Notes: a model not told the origin generated them from the letters alone. A stretch of 64,000 bases of DNA from Phoenix dactylifera (GCF_009389715.1 NC_052404.1:1790738-1854737), one strand, 5' to 3'; shown: positions 36,666-53,828, counted from the stretch's first letter. Numbers and translations: made by a program.

Positions 36666-37289
36666 TGTGCAAGGCGTGTGTGGTAAAATGAGTCCAAGAA
36701 ACAATAACAAGCAAATGGAGGGATGTGGATCATATGGACAGAACTTTCTCTTTGTCAACCTCTCATGACCACAAGGCAGCCTCCACCATGGTCCTTGAAG
36801 GACAACAGAAGCACAAGCCCACCCCTTTCCTCCTCCCTCCGTTGAAAGTATGGCCTGCTCTTTTTGTCAAGCACTTGTGCATCCACGACCCATCATCACT
36901 AGTAGCCTCTGGTTGAAGTACTGAAGCAAGTAGAATCCTAGAATGAGGAAGATTTGTCCTGGTAGTCGGAATCGATCCATCATCCACCTTATAGTGCATC
37001 ATTGCTGATAAATTCCAGAAAGCGTTGATTTGACGACTGCCATTATTATTCTTGCACACATTGTAATAGTGGATGAAGTTGATAAGCACATGGCAATGTT
37101 GAATCCTATCCAGCGTTCGACCAATGGCTAATTGTCCAGCATCAACTGGATAATGGAAGCACCATAATGAGACCAAAGGTGCACCCTCTTGTCCTGCGAA
37201 AGGATTTAAAAGGAGAGTAGTTGGAGCTTGGGAGAGACCTTTAGCATGCCTTTATAAATTTTTTCTCGCGTACACATTGCATTTGAAGC

Positions 37290-39244
37290 TGCTGGAAACG
37301 TAAACCTAATTTAATGTTTTTTTTTTTTTTTGACCTTTATGGCATCCTATCTAATTTTCTAGTTTTTTAATATACTTAATAATCTCTTAGTTTAAGCCCG
37401 TGCGTTTTATAGTACTAAGGTGTGTCTTTTTGTTTTCTTTTTGAAAAGAAGAAAAGAGTGGTGGAGCTTGGTAGGAAAATTTTCTTGAGCAGATTTTTGT
37501 TTTTAATACTTGGGTTTTGACGAGCTTACCGTAGGAAAAAAAATCAATTAGTGTGAAGTAGGTGTACAAGACAAAGAAAGATGCAAAGAGAGAAGTTCAA
37601 AATACAAAACAAGGTTGGTAGCAAAAGGTTATAAACAACAATCCGAAGTTGATTTTGGTAAAATATTTGCTTCCGTTGCTCGGTTAGAGACTATTAGATT
37701 GATTCTTTCTTTGGCCGTTCAATACAAATGGAAAATCTATCGATTTGATGTGAAATCGGCTTTCTTGAATGGCTTTTTAGAAGAAGAGATATATGTAGAA
37801 CAACCTTTGAGGTATATTAAAATAGGTCATGAAGACAAAGTGTACAAGTTGAAAAAGGCTTTTTATGGGTTGAAGCAAGCACCAAGAGCATGGAATGCAA
37901 GAATAGACAATTATTTTTATGATAATGGTTTAATAAATTCAAGAAGAACATGATCCGAGAATTTGAAATGATAGAGGGTTGATGGCTCATTTTCTTGGTA
38001 TTGAGGTGGTACAAATGAAAGATGAAATTTTCATCTCTCAAAGTGGCTATACAAAAAAGATTCTCAAGAGGTTTGGAATGGAGTCTTGCAATCAGATTAA
38101 TATCTTCCTTGAATGTGGCTTGGAGTTAAGAAAGAGTATTGGAAATGGCAATACTGATTCTATTTACTTCAAAAGCTTGGTTGGAAGCCTCCGATATCTC
38201 ACTTTCTTTATGGTGTTGGGTTAATTAGTAGATATATGAAAATACCAGATCATTCACATCTAAATACGGCTAAGAGGATCCTACGCTCTATCAAAAGTGC
38301 ACTCAATGATGGTTTATTCTATTCTTATTTACATGATTTTAGACTTGTGGGTTATTCTGATAATGACCGGGATAGAGATTTGGATGAAAGAAAGAGCACC
38401 TCTAGTTATATCTTCTTTATGGGAAATGGTATCAACGTATGAGGCGGAGTATGTGGCAACAAATTCTACTATTTCTCATTCTATTTGGTTGAGAAATTTG
38501 TTAAACTATTTGGGTTTCCCTCAAGAAAGTGTCACGAAGATTTTTGTTGATAAACAATCGGTAATTGCTTTAGCTAAAAATCCAGAATTTCATGAGATAA
38601 GCAAGCATATTGGCACACGCTATTATTTTATTTGGAAGCATATGAAGAAGCAAAAAGTGGAATTAGTGCATTGCAAGTCTGAAGACCAAGTGACGGATAT
38701 CTTCACCAAGCCATTGAAGCATGATGTGTCTAGAAGATTGAAGAACATGTTGGGCATGGAGACTTTTGAAAATTGGGTTTAAGAGAGGATGTTGGAAATG
38801 TAAACCCAATTTAATGGGTTTCTTTTGACTTTTTGTTTTATGGCATCCTATGTAATTTTTTTGATTTTTAGTGTACTTAATAGCCTCTTAGTTTAAGTCT
38901 CATTTTATATAAAAGAAAGAAAAAAAACCAGCCCATAGGTTTTATGGTATGAGGGTGTGCTTTTTTGTTTTCTTATGAAAAAAAGAAAAAAGTGGTGAGA
39001 GCTTGGTAGGAGAAATTTCTTGAGCAGATTTTAATGTTAAAAAGAAGAAAATTATAAGAAGAAAAGGCACTTTTTAATTGTTGATTTTTTACATATTTGT
39101 AAATTATATTTTCAGTTTTTCATGGTTGAAATGAAGAATTTTGTGAAGTGGATTTGAGTTTATCTTATGTCCCATTATTCAGCTCTATTTTTTATTATTA
39201 TTTGATACTATTTGCATGTTATTAGCATCTATTTTGCTCCAACA
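37290..39244 (+). mobile_element. Ty1/copia LTR retrotransposon remnant
   Basis: A fossil copy of about 1.95 kb. Both LTRs start TG(C/T)TGGAAA(C/T)GTAAACC. The right LTR (38790-39244) begins TGTTGG and ends CCAACA and is preceded by a purine-rich tract. Only the end of pol remains: reverse transcriptase wording such as WKIYRFDVKSAFLNGFLEEE and FYGLKQAPRAWN, then the RNase H part with DIFTKPLKHDVSRRLKNMLG near the end. Gag, protease and integrase are missing. The reading frame has several breaks (at least three), so the copy is dead. The two LTRs have diverged considerably, which suggests an old insertion. Possible 5-bp flanks (GAAGC and AAAGT) match only loosely. Confidence 0.9.
38790..39244 (+). 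repeat. 3' LTR of the copia remnant
   Basis: About 455 bp with short inverted ends TGTTGG and CCAACA. Its first about 210 bases align with the 5' LTR copy starting at 37290, which is shortened. Confidence 0.8.
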
Positions 39245-41977
39245 AAAGTATCAGTGCACTGCACTGTTGGGGTGTTATCATTTTGGTGAGTTTCAAAGGC
39301 TTTACCAGGATTGTAGCCTATGTGGCGAGCACCCACCTTCTCTAAGACGACAAGCTTTCTGATGATGGTGACACCAAGCAATCACGAAATATATTGTGAT
39401 GCGATGCGATCGGATCCGGTCGTCGAATATCTTGGTGCAATCCAATCTTTAGTATTCCTGCAATTTCCTTCCATTCGTTTGCGCCTTTTAAGTCGCCAAC
39501 GATGCATGGAATAATACACTATTGATCTCATAAAGATTTCTTTGTCATTTGTGCAAACCGAGATCCATCTCCGCATGGATGTCACCAGCTACTTAGATAT
39601 CGGGCGACAGGGGTGTCTTTCGCAGCAACTCCAAGACAGGAAATGTGGGGTGTGGACTGTGGAGACGTGTGGCAAATCTTATTACAGAAGCTTCAAGATG
39701 TAAATGGAGTTCCAGAAGATTATATTCCAAGAGATATGATGCAATCTTATCTTTGGAGCACCCTTCTTTGTTCTGCCATCTTTTCAGATAGATTGTGGCC
39801 ATGCAAAGTGTTAAAACTTTGTCGCTTGTTTTGCACATAATTATGCCAATCAAAGAAGTAGAAGTTCTGCACGTAAATGAGTTCTGCACAAGAATCAAAT
39901 GGAGACTTAAGCCCTGAACCAATACATTGTCCATTTAGAAACAATTATAGGCTACAGGACATTGGTGTGCCTTTTTCTTCGGAAAAAAATGTAAATTTTA
40001 TGCATGCAAGTTGGCAAATGTTTCAGTATTTGATCTAAATAATTAAATACCATGCCAACACGATTTCAAACTTCAGCGTATACATAGATATATGATATAA
40101 TCTCAAGTGATCTCTCTTACAAACTTTGTGCTGCATGAAATCCAACACAACGATATACATTGCAAACTATCTAGCTTTCCATCTCGATTAATATATGAAA
40201 GGGTAAGAGACAGAATTTGCTTCAAAAACCCTGTGGAACCTCAGCAAATTAACACTTCAGTCATGTTTCGAGGAGAAAGCAGCAGAATAAAGGCTGTGTT
40301 TATTGATAGGGAAGGACAAAGTAAAGAAGAAATCAGCCATAAAAAATATGACAGATTTAGTTCATTTTCACCCTCCTCTTCACTCATTTGCATGCTTAAT
40401 TTCGCAGCTTTCCTCGCTATCTTAGCAACTAAAACCTGAGCCAAGATGCCCAGATGTGATGGTGAGTGATATGGACTGTCATTACAAATTGTTGTCTGTA
40501 TCAATGTCTTTGTGGCACTAACACAAGTGGAGCTACATGAGGCAGGACATGTGCCAAAAATGTCCGTCACCTACACGATTCCTGCTTTAGCTCGTGCTCG
40601 GTTGTGCAAGAATCATGAACTGCGATCTCGATCGATTTCTTCCATGTAGACAAGGCTACCAGAGTGCTAGGATTTAATCGATCTCAAAAAGCAGGAACAC
40701 CGCACTTTTGACTATCATGTGCAAAAAGAAGCAGGAGGAAAATCCAATGTAGACAGCCAAGGTGATGAAAAATCTTATCAGCTGCTGGTAGAACTGAAAA
40801 CTTAGTAACTAGGTCATAAAATTTCTAGTATGTACACTCTATGTTTACGAAAATATTTATAAGGTGAGGTAGATAACATGCTTTACGACATTGTCATAGG
40901 ATATTAATAGTGATTACCAGAATCACTAATCATGTTTATCTTGAATTTGGAACAAATAGAGTATACTACAGAATATCTCGATCATTGTCTGCAGGACTAG
41001 CTTTACAGGTTCATGTCACCTGATATTTTGATATACTGCGGTCCGCAGCACTCGACATATTTTGTCTATTCTGGGATTCCCTGTGTAAAATAATTGATCC
41101 ATTGGTCACATTAATTAACAAGTTTAGCTCATGTGGATTAAAAATTATCTTACCAGAAAAAAGGTGTCTACTATATGTATAACAATTTGCAGCTAAATTT
41201 CATTCAGTGTCTACTATATGAACACCTTTAATAATTCAAGTACAGTATAAAAATTGAAAAAGCATTTGATTGTATTGTTCCATTATTTTAGCTTAAAATT
41301 AAAAATTTTCATGGTGGAGTTGGACGAGCCACTGGACTTCACTATGTCTGAAACCTCGAATCGAGCTTCTTATCTTTCAGTCTCATATGCTTAAACCTAA
41401 CTAATACAGCATAATATTGTCAAAGATATTAATCAAGCTCAACTGATTTCGTATAATGTTTGATGAAATGCCAATTTTTGTTTTGGACCTACGATCCTCC
41501 ACCATGAAGCTGGTGAAACTTTATCATTCATTTATAAATAGAAATAAGTCCAGAACTAAAATCCAATCAATCAACTATATTTCGATTTTGTCGATCATCA
41601 TGCTGCTTGAATTCTACCACACGTATACGTTTTAAGTGACTATATCTAAATTGTTTTCATGTGATTTTCAGCAGATAAGGAAACCTTAGTCTTAAAATCA
41701 TCATGAGGACATGAAACAAATTTCCATGGTGGAGCTCCATGTCAGATGAGCAAAAAGACTTTGTGGTTATAGAGCATTTCAAAGTTTACCTCGCATGCAA
41801 GGATATCATAGAATAGTAAAATTAATTGTGGAAGTTCTACAAGTATGGAAACATGCTGTCCTGTCGAAAAAGTCCATGGGTCCTCCACCCACTGGAGTTG
41901 CATTGCCAGATTGGCTGGAATTCGGCAGATTCACCAAGAAAAGAAGAAGATAAGCTGCTACTTTTATCCACTCACAT
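39245..41977. other. Intergenic upstream of GH3
   Basis: About 2.7 kb of AT-rich sequence with no recognisable gene or transposon. Small open frames (for example 39593-39934 minus and 40107-40439 plus) have no family motif. The right end is the GH3 promoter. No clear TGTCTC auxin response element was seen close to the gene; TGTCCTGTCG at about 41860 is only a weak candidate. Confidence 0.45.
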
Positions 41978-41984
41978 TATATAA
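41978..41984 (+). promoter_or_regulatory. TATA box of GH3
   Basis: TATATAA, 90 bp upstream of the GH3 start codon, placing transcription start near 42010. Confidence 0.65.
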
Positions 41985-42073
41985 GCACCAACAAGACTCT
42001 ATACTCATCACCTTGCGGTTTTAGCCTTCCTTTCTCTGTTAACATCCATATTATCCTTTTGCTTTATTGAGAT

Positions 42074-43211
42074 ATGGATGGGAAGATGTTGGAATACAAA
42101 GGAGAGAATGCACTTCGAGAGCTTGAAAGGTTGACGACGAATGCCAGAGAAGTCCAAGAGATGATCTTGAAGGAGATCCTTACAAGAAATAGAGCCACTG
42201 AGTACTTGAACAAGTATATGGAGGGATCTACAGATGTTGCCGAGTACAAGCGCAGGGTGCCGGTGATCACGTATGATGAAATCCAGCCATACATACAGAG
42301 GATTGCTAATGGCGAGGATTCTTCCATCATATCTGGCTGCCCAATTACAGAGATGTTGATAAGGTGCATTCTCTCTACCCCTCCATTTCTCTGTCATAGT
42401 ATGGTGCAGTGATGGTCTAAACACCAACTCTTTGTGGCATCTCTTTTAACTTGGCCTAGAGAGACCACTGCATATGGTTCCTTGGGGTCCAGAACACAAG
42501 GTTGATTGCAGCAGGAGAATCCCCACCTTAGATAAAAACACATCCAGTCTTAATCACAATAGTCCCATCCAGATCCACATTTGTTTTAGCATACTGGCTT
42601 GTGTGTGGTCTTTGTGGAGGCCCCCCACAGCCCGTTTTTCCCCTGCAGGCTGCCCGGTGAGGGTAGTCACAAAATTCTAGTAATTGTCCAAAACCCTCAT
42701 CTTGTTTTTTTGATTATCTCCAAAGTATAATATTTCAACTTCTTTTATTATTTCATTCACTAAACTTGTCCTATATCATAGCTCAATTTTTTTTAAAACA
42801 AGTGATTTTTTTTGAAATAAATTGCCATTTATTTCAAATCCTGGTGCTCTGCTATTGTGTCCTAAATTTTCTGTAAAATAACATTACAAAGTTCTACCTT
42901 AGCAAATCGATCTTAAAAGTCTACCATGCCGAGGTTTTTGAAGTGTATGATTTGCATGCAGCTCAGGGACTTCTGGTGGGGAGCCAAGGTTGATGCCATC
43001 TATTGCAGAGGATATTGACCGCAGAACCTATCTTTACAACCTCATCATGCCCATTATGAACCAGTAAGAATATCTTTCAGCAAACCAAATCACACAATTA
43101 TTAGATGTTACAGACGCACTTGGTACTACAAATTGTTTGCTCTTGGTTTCTAAGAAACAAAAGCTGGCCTAGATGCTTAGCAAATCTTGGCTCAATCCAT
43201 TACAACAGTTA

Positions 43212-43257
<46 letters not shown>

Positions 43258-45175
43258 ACTACCTTGAAAGTTTTAATGCATAAGGCCCCTTAACTTCTTG
43301 ACCTCCTGGAAACAAGATGCCACCTTGAAGCCTTTGTCAGTAGTAAAATTGGTTGTCACAAGCAAGTGATTTTGGGCCATTCTAATGTTAATAAAGCAAG
43401 ATCTAATACTTAGCATCATGTTCATGGATTCCACTGAAACTTGTGCTATCCAAGCGGCTCAACAAAATAACCTGCTGCTTTGCTATCCAAATCCATCTCC
43501 TCAGGCACATCCCAGGGCTGGACAAAGGCAAGGCCATGTACCTCCTCTTCGTCAAGGCCGAAATTCCGACGCCTTGCGGCATGCCCGCCCGGCCGGTCCT
43601 CACCAGCTACTACAAGAGCCGCCACTTCCGGCAGCGCCCTCGAGATGCTTTCAATGACTACACCAGCCCCGACGCTGCCATCCTCTGCCCCGACAGCCAC
43701 CAGAGCATGTACTGCCAGCTCCTCGCCGGCCTCGTCCACCGCCACCACGTCCTCCGCCTCGGCGCAGTCTTCGCCTCCGCCTTCCTCCGCTCCATCAGCT
43801 TCCTCGAGTGCCACTGGCCCGACTTGGCCAACGACATACGTTCCGGCCGGCTGAATTCCGCCATCACCGACCAGGAATGCCGGTCGGCGATGTCGGCCTT
43901 GCTCGCATCGCCGAACCCGACGCTCGCCGACGAGATCGAAGCCATCTGCAGCAGTGGATCGTGGAAGGGAATCATCTGCCGGCTGTGGCCTAAGGCTAAG
44001 TACCTCGAGGCAGTGCTAACGGGGTCCATGGCGCAGTACATTCCAATGCTCGAGTTCTACAGTGATGCGAAGATACCTCTGGTGTGCGTCATGTATGCCT
44101 CCTCGGAGTGCTACTTCGGTGTGAATCTGAGGCCCCTGTGCGATCCAATGGAGGTCTCCTACACTCTGGTACCCAACATGGGCTACTTCGAGTTCATACC
44201 CTTGGAGGATGGCTTGGGCTTGGATCAACTGAAGGAGGTGGAGAATGACAAGGTGGTGGGCTTGGTTGATGTCAAGATTGGATGCTACTACGAGCTCGTC
44301 GTCACCACGTTTGCCGGTAAGCTGAAGTAAATGAAGGATTAATAGGTCAGATTAGTTCGATTTCCTTTAATTTTTGATAAATATTCTTTAAGATTTACTA
44401 GCTATGAACTCTTATCTTTCGTCTAAGATTGCACCGGACGCATGCATGCATGCCGAATCAGAGGCGAGAATCGGTGCAACTAAGATAAATTGAAACTAAA
44501 TTTCTTTAATGCCTCATTTAGTTTGAATAGTTAGATTATAATAATATGGTAGATTTATATAGTCTTGGCTCATTATCTTATGAACCTTGCTTTAGCACAG
44601 GACTCTATAGGTACAGGATTGGAGATGTGCTCCAAGTTAGTGGCTTCCACAATAATGCTCCTCAGTTCAAGTTTATTTGCCGGAGAAATGTTGTGCTTAG
44701 TGTGGATAACGACAAGACTAATGAAGAAGACCTCCATAAGAGTATAACAACTTCAAAGAAACTCTTGGAAGCTAACAATTACCTTCTTGTAGAGTACACT
44801 AGCTACGCAGAGACATCCACTATTCCTGGACACTACGTGCTCTTTTGGGAGATCAAATGCACCTCTGATGACACAAGCCAAACAATGACACTGGATGATC
44901 ACCTTCTCCAAGATTGTTGTATAGCCATTGAAGAATCGCTTGACTATGTCTATCGACGTTGTCGGTCGCATGATAAGTCCGTGGGACCGTTGGAAATTCG
45001 CTTGGTTGAGGCTGGCACTTTTGAAGCCTTGATGGACATATTCATTAGCCAAGGTAGCTCAATCAATCAGTACAAGACACCAAGGTGCATTGAGTCCAGT
45101 GTCGCACTCAAGTTTCTTAATTCAAAAGTTAGGAGTTGTTATTTTAGCCCTCGGGATCCGACGTGGAATCCTTAG
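42074..45175 (+). CDS. GH3: Indole-3-acetic acid-amido synthetase (GH3, group II)
   Basis: GH3 enzymes adenylate auxin and join it to amino acids, lowering free IAA; they act in the cytosol and many are auxin-induced. Exons 42074-42363, 42962-43063, 43505-44316 and 44601-45175 have consistent phases and encode 592 residues. The start is [20 protein letters not shown]. Acyl-adenylate family motifs are visible: the phosphate-binding [13 protein letters not shown] across the exon 1-2 junction, [11 protein letters not shown] and [11 protein letters not shown] in exon 3, the [18 protein letters not shown] loop, and [18 protein letters not shown] at the start of exon 4, where the C-terminal lid domain begins. 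[18 protein letters not shown], then [10 protein letters not shown], close the protein. These blocks fit group II (auxin) rather than the JAR1 group. Exon 3 is strongly GC-rich at its 5' half while exons 1 and 4 are AT-rich. It looks intact. Confidence 0.95.
43213..43252. repeat. (CT)n microsatellite in GH3 intron 2
   Basis: About 19 CT units roughly 150 bp after the donor of intron 2. Confidence 0.9.
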
Positions 45176-45785
45176 GCTACAATAGAGTAATTAGGTCATT
45201 TAGCAACTCTTTCACCCCTCCATAATGATGAAGCAATTGGTTATCCTCTGATTTTTGTCTTGGGAGGAAGATTTGCTTAACTTTGAAGACTAAACATATC
45301 GCCTAATTTATTTTTGATTTTGCTGAACTTTATTTTATAATTTGATATGGTCAAACATTATTGGTCAAACTTGGCAGACATCTATTCCACTTATCATTAG
45401 GATTGGATGATTTGGTGCTCCACTTTTGAAAGAACTACTGGTGGTCTTCATCTGAATATCTGTTATCGTATTGATTAGGTAAAGTGATGATGATGCTCCT
45501 GCCCGTTGTAATTCATAACATTATTCCTCAGCATTGATCGATAATATATTTCTCTTGAAAGTCAAGAGATCAATAGCTACTCTTTCTCCTAAATCATAAG
45601 AGACATGTCAATGATTACGATTGGTTAAGAGATGATTAACAATATTCCATTCGCTGATGGAATGTAATCTCTGCACATACCTTAGCCAACAAGTACAAAA
45701 TTTTTAATCTTTTTTTGCATGAAGTTTTTATGTTTATTAAAAGTTGCAAGCGATTATCATGGGGCAGCAGGAATGAGGGTGCACA

Positions 45786-45816
<31 letters not shown>

Positions 45817-46439
45817 ATGGATGTATAGAGAGAGAAAGAGAGAGAACTTTCATAGCTTATACCTAAGCTTAATTAATTACATATGAGAAGGGCTTGACAA
45901 CACATATGATTTAATGTTCATCTTCTCTGCCAAGAATTGGTGAGATATCCCTAAAGTTGTTTATTCAAATGCATGCTTAGGAACAAAATTTCAAGATTTT
46001 ATGCTTGAAAAAAGATAAGGGTTGGGCCGCGAATTTGGCTAAAGTTTTGGACGAAAAAATCATGAATTGACTCCACGACTGGCCGAGTCCATTTTTGGAG
46101 AAGACGTACTCTCCAACAAATCCAATCGATGACTAGGTTGCTTTTTATGCGGCTCACCATTCTAAAGATTTTATTTGGAGGAAGCGTGATATAGTGCAGG
46201 ATTTTTTTTTAATTTATTATTTTTGGATTTTGTTGGTTGCATCCACAATCCTAAGGTGCGAGCCATCGTTGTTAAAAAAAAAAATAAAAAAAATAAAAAA
46301 AATAAAATAAAAAAAAAAAGAAACCAATCGATTGTCCTCTTGGACCCGGTCCAAATGATGGTTGGCATCTGGACGGTCGATATGGGGTTTGACGGCAAGC
46401 GAATTCCAGGGCAATCTCGTAATTTGAGACCGATGTAAT
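45176..46439. other. Intergenic between GH3 and RPS4
   Basis: AT-rich sequence containing the GH3 3' flank, a (GT)n run at 45790-45816, GA-rich sequence after it, and an A-rich tract at 46268-46319. No gene is recognised. Confidence 0.45.
45790..45816. repeat. (GT)n microsatellite
   Basis: About thirteen GT units followed by a short GA-rich run. Confidence 0.9.
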
Positions 46440-46460
46440 AAACCCTAAGAGTTTTATATA
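46440..46460 (+). promoter_or_regulatory. RPS4 promoter: telo-box and TATA
   Basis: A telo-box AAACCCTAA (46440-46448) sits just before a TATA-like TTTTATATA (46452-46460). Telo-boxes are a hallmark of plant ribosomal protein and translation-factor promoters. A pyrimidine-rich tract CCTCTTCCCTCG about 30 bases downstream fits the expected transcription start. Confidence 0.75.
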
Positions 46461-46572
46461 CGGGTTCCTCGCTGGGTTTTGCCTCTTCCCTCGCTTTCCG
46501 AGAGCCGAAGGGGATCTCCGCGCGACTTCGAGCTCTTGCAGCAGGAGGAGAAGGCGGAGATCTAGAACAAAA

Positions 46573-49941
<3,369 letters not shown>

Positions 49942-51696
49942 TCATTTAGCATGCTTCCATATTTTGTCAGGGATACTCAGATATTCTTTGTGGACGTGTA
50001 AGGGGGGATGTTTTGAGTCCTTTTAGTTGATGGTGTCAAATTTCCAAATTTTGTTTGCTTTGAAATAGGGATATCAAGCCTAGTTCTCTTAAATTCAATC
50101 AACAGCCAGATGGTGCTTGGTTTTTACTTATTAATATTTGATTATATCTGCTCATACTTTCATGACTATTAAAGTGGTTTCTTGGTTAGCTTGTTTTTTT
50201 AGCTGCTCTATGATGATTAAATCAGTTGAACTTGGTAGCATTGATGCTTTCTCATCTGTTATCCTTCTGCCAAAACGTAGCTGTTTGTGCCCTTGGGCCT
50301 GTGTGGTCTAGTCGATTGCTGATGTTACTTTGGTCACCTCCGTGCAGTGGATAGGATCTCCCCTCTTACAAATCAGTATGTGATTGTTAGGGGTTATTGT
50401 TAGAACCGGTACTTCCTTTTAATTTATTTGAGTCAAGCTGTGGCTACTGTTAGGGTTTGCAATATGCTAGTTGCTGCTATGTTCATGGCAATGACTGCTC
50501 TGCCATCATCGATCTATAACAAATTATAAGTATTTCCAGAGCTTTGAAGAAATCCTGAGAATTTAATCGCTTCTTTTATTTCTTTATTCATTGGTTAATT
50601 CTTATTACAACTTTTATATTAAACTTTTCTATCTGAGTGTTTTAAGGGAGTTTCATAAAGGATTATGATTATCGTAGCATGTTGCAATTGAGATTTTGGG
50701 GAAATGGGGCTTCAAGTTGTAAAAGAAGTTTCCGAGTCACTTGAAGTCTTTGAATGAGCTCAAGTGCAGCCAAGAAGTGGTAATACTGTCGCTCAGGTGG
50801 CTTCTGATATTAATTTAGTTATATTTGTTGGCCTACTAGACATATTCAATATCTTCAGTAATATTTTCACCAAATATGTTACTAAGTTGTACTCCTCTTA
50901 CTCCGTGAATCACAGTTTATTCGTGTTTGGAAAATTGAGCAAAGCTAAATCCATGATCTCACTCACGGTATGTGCTGGTATGGCATCTTGTCACAACATT
51001 TGGAGATTATTCATATGGACATTAGCACATCCGATTTTATTGTTTACTTGTAAGATTTAGCTATTTGGTTTACTTCTGTTACCGAACAATAGAAGGCAAG
51101 TAATTTGAGTGCCCATTATGTGCTTGATATGGCATCTCAATGGAACTTTTGGAGAAGATTAATCATGTAGATATTAACACATTGCTGTTTTTTTAAGTTT
51201 ACTTGTGAAATTTAGTGATCTATTTTACTTTTGTTACCAAATATTAAGAAAATAATTAATTTAAGCGGCAAAACATATTCGATTTTAAACTAGCAAACAG
51301 AGGCAATGCTTGATTTCCAGTAATGTTTTGTGCTTGGTAGGTCAAAACTAGCAACTATTGTTTCATTTTTTTGGCATATTTGGTCACAAGGAGATTTATT
51401 TAATTTATGTCCAAGGTGTTTCGTAGGTGAAGTTAATTTCAATTTATCTACCAACCAAGAGTGAGTTTTCTCTCTGAATTCCAGATAAAAGGCAACTAGT
51501 TTTTGATGCATGGTCGGTTGATTTTACATGCGACGCTTTCAGAGCAACTGGAAGATTTTCTTTAGCTATGTAAAAGAAGATTAACTTCATAAGATATCTT
51601 ATACAGGAAACTATAAGTGTAATTTAGTTTCTACATATCATTCAACCAACCCTTTATGAGTCACAAGATACACAAGTATATGATACAAGAATTCTC
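49942..51696. other. Intergenic between RPS4 and the PCC13-62 gene
   Basis: The left part is the RPS4 3' UTR. Around 50969-51250 there is a diverged tandem duplication (~144-bp unit) sharing TATGGCATCT, TTTACTTGT(A/G)A(G/A)ATTTAG and CTTTTGTTACC-like blocks. No gene is recognised. Confidence 0.5.
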
Positions 51697-53790
51697 CTAA
51701 GCTCCCTGCAGAAGTTCTCTGGCAATTTTTCCACTCCCTCCTTTGGGCAGGAAACCACCAGGTTGGTGCTCATTGCCAGTTCCATACACAACTCTGAGGA
51801 TCTCGGCAGGGGTTCGTCTGTAAGCGAGCGAGTTATCGTTGGCTGATATGATGTTACTGCATATCCTGCTCTCTGCTCCTAGCTCGACGGGGACGATGAG
51901 ACCTTCATCTTTGATCCCACACTTTGCCAGTTCATTTCTTAGGTTCGATATGCGGATGGTAAACTCAGCAACTGTGATGTTGTAAGTTGGGACTAGCTCT
52001 TTGGCTCGCTCATAGAGCAGAGCTCTTATTACTGCATCTTGCCCGGCTTCAACTGCTAATAAGCCTGCTAAAAGCTGCATGAAAACCCAGTGACATGTTA
52101 TTTGTATCATGATTAGAGCTCAATTTGCCTAGTGTTGCCTTATATTCTAGTTTGAAGCATAGAAGCATTTTAGCATGGCTACCGGTGTATGTTTTAATTT
52201 ACCATAAGTGTGAAGTAAGATATATCAGTAATTGTGAGTTTTTTATAACATCAGGAGTTACCTGATTGTATTCATTTCATCTAGAATTCACAGTCCCCAT
52301 GTCCAGTCTGGTGACTATGATTCCAACTCTCTGCTGATGATTAAGAGTGCAAATGGGATATAGCTGCCCATATTTAATTAGTAATTAGATAGGCAGGTAT
52401 ATATTAGCTTTATGAGCAAATAGTTGTATACTTCTTCAATTAAACTTGGTGTTTCTCTGATTTCAGTTTGCCATGAGCTTACCAAGAACCTAATTGGGTG
52501 TGAGTCAAATAGAAGGTTCAATCAGTGCAACAACAGATTGAGGTGTTACATACTTCAGTCTTGTCTAAGCGACAATACTATGTTTTTCTTGATTTTATCA
52601 ATCATATTGCATACAATAGCAGATTTAGTATATGATCCAGGAGTATAAATTATCAATGAAAAAGAAAAGGGGACTGAAGCCCTACTTTTACCGTTCTTCC
52701 ATCTTTTTCTAATTTTCTTTTGAGAGATTTGAGTTGAGTGAGTTGAGAAAAATCTTTCTTCTTTCCAATTGGAACAATATAAGTATATAAGATAATGTTA
52801 TCTTATTGGAAGTTAAGGCGACTTGTAATATTGTTCAGCAACTCTATTTATAATACAAGGTGCATCAACATGCGGTGTTTGTGTGTTACCCTTTTTGATA
52901 CGAAGCCCTCGATGTTTGGGTTAGCACCAACGTAGCCCACGAGGCCCATGTATGGTATTATATAGGAGGCCAGCAGGTAGTTGAGGCTGTTGATGTATGG
53001 ATTGAATGGAGGGTTCAGATTATATCCAAATGCATCATCCATTATCTTTGCGAAGTTGTGTACGCTTAGATCTATCAAAGGCCTTGGAAACCCACCAACC
53101 GTAGATTTGATGGCCCTTAAAATCAACCACAAGAAGATATGTCAATTGCAAAATGTTGCATAAAAAATGATAGTAAACAATACAAAAACATAAGAGGGAA
53201 TGTCCATTCTAGTTGCATGTATGTGTAAACTAGTGAATTGGTAATAGATATGGTTGCAAATGAGTCGGACCATTTAGAAATCTGACTCCGAGCAGGTCAA
53301 GACTTCACCGAACCTGCTCATTTACTTGTTGGCTAAACTTGGTTGAAATAAATACCAATCTCTAGCTTGCAAAATTTACTATTTAATTTTGTCAAATGGC
53401 TTTTCATTGTTGCATGAAATAAATACTTGCTGCTAAAATGTTAGCTTTCTTGATATTTGTTTTTATAAGCTAAAAAATCAAGGCTGATTTTGGGATGTCA
53501 TTCCAATTCTCTCTCAAGAAAAAAAAAGTGAAAATGACTTATACTAATATCACATTCAAGACATTATTGTAGAACTTCTTACCCATCTAAAATAGAAAAA
53601 ATGGCAAAACTATTTTTTTGAGCAACGAGTTTAAAAAAAATAGAAAAAAAGGGAAAATTTTTTGTATTCTTCTGCCACGAATATTTTTTCTACAATTTCG
53701 TAGTATTTTGTTTTTTGATTTTATTAGTTGTATTCATACTAGATATGTATAACTCATGCGCAAACACACACACTGACACATGCGCAAGCA

Positions 53791-53828
<38 letters not shown>

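Larger units (their letters stand above)
33241..37289. other. Long intergenic region, no gene recognised
   Basis: AT-rich sequence of about 4 kb. It contains a diverged tandem repeat at 33690-33893 and a CA/GA microsatellite at 36628-36665. Open frames at 34493-34777 and 36763-37176 have no family resemblance. Confidence 0.45.

Noticed and set aside
36763-37176. 137-codon minus-strand open frame
   Set aside because: No recognisable domain, no promoter or splice context, and composition like its AT-rich surroundings.
43446-44041. Several long open frames overlapping GH3 exon 3
   Set aside because: They are out-of-frame or antisense shadows caused by high GC; the GH3 frame is conserved.
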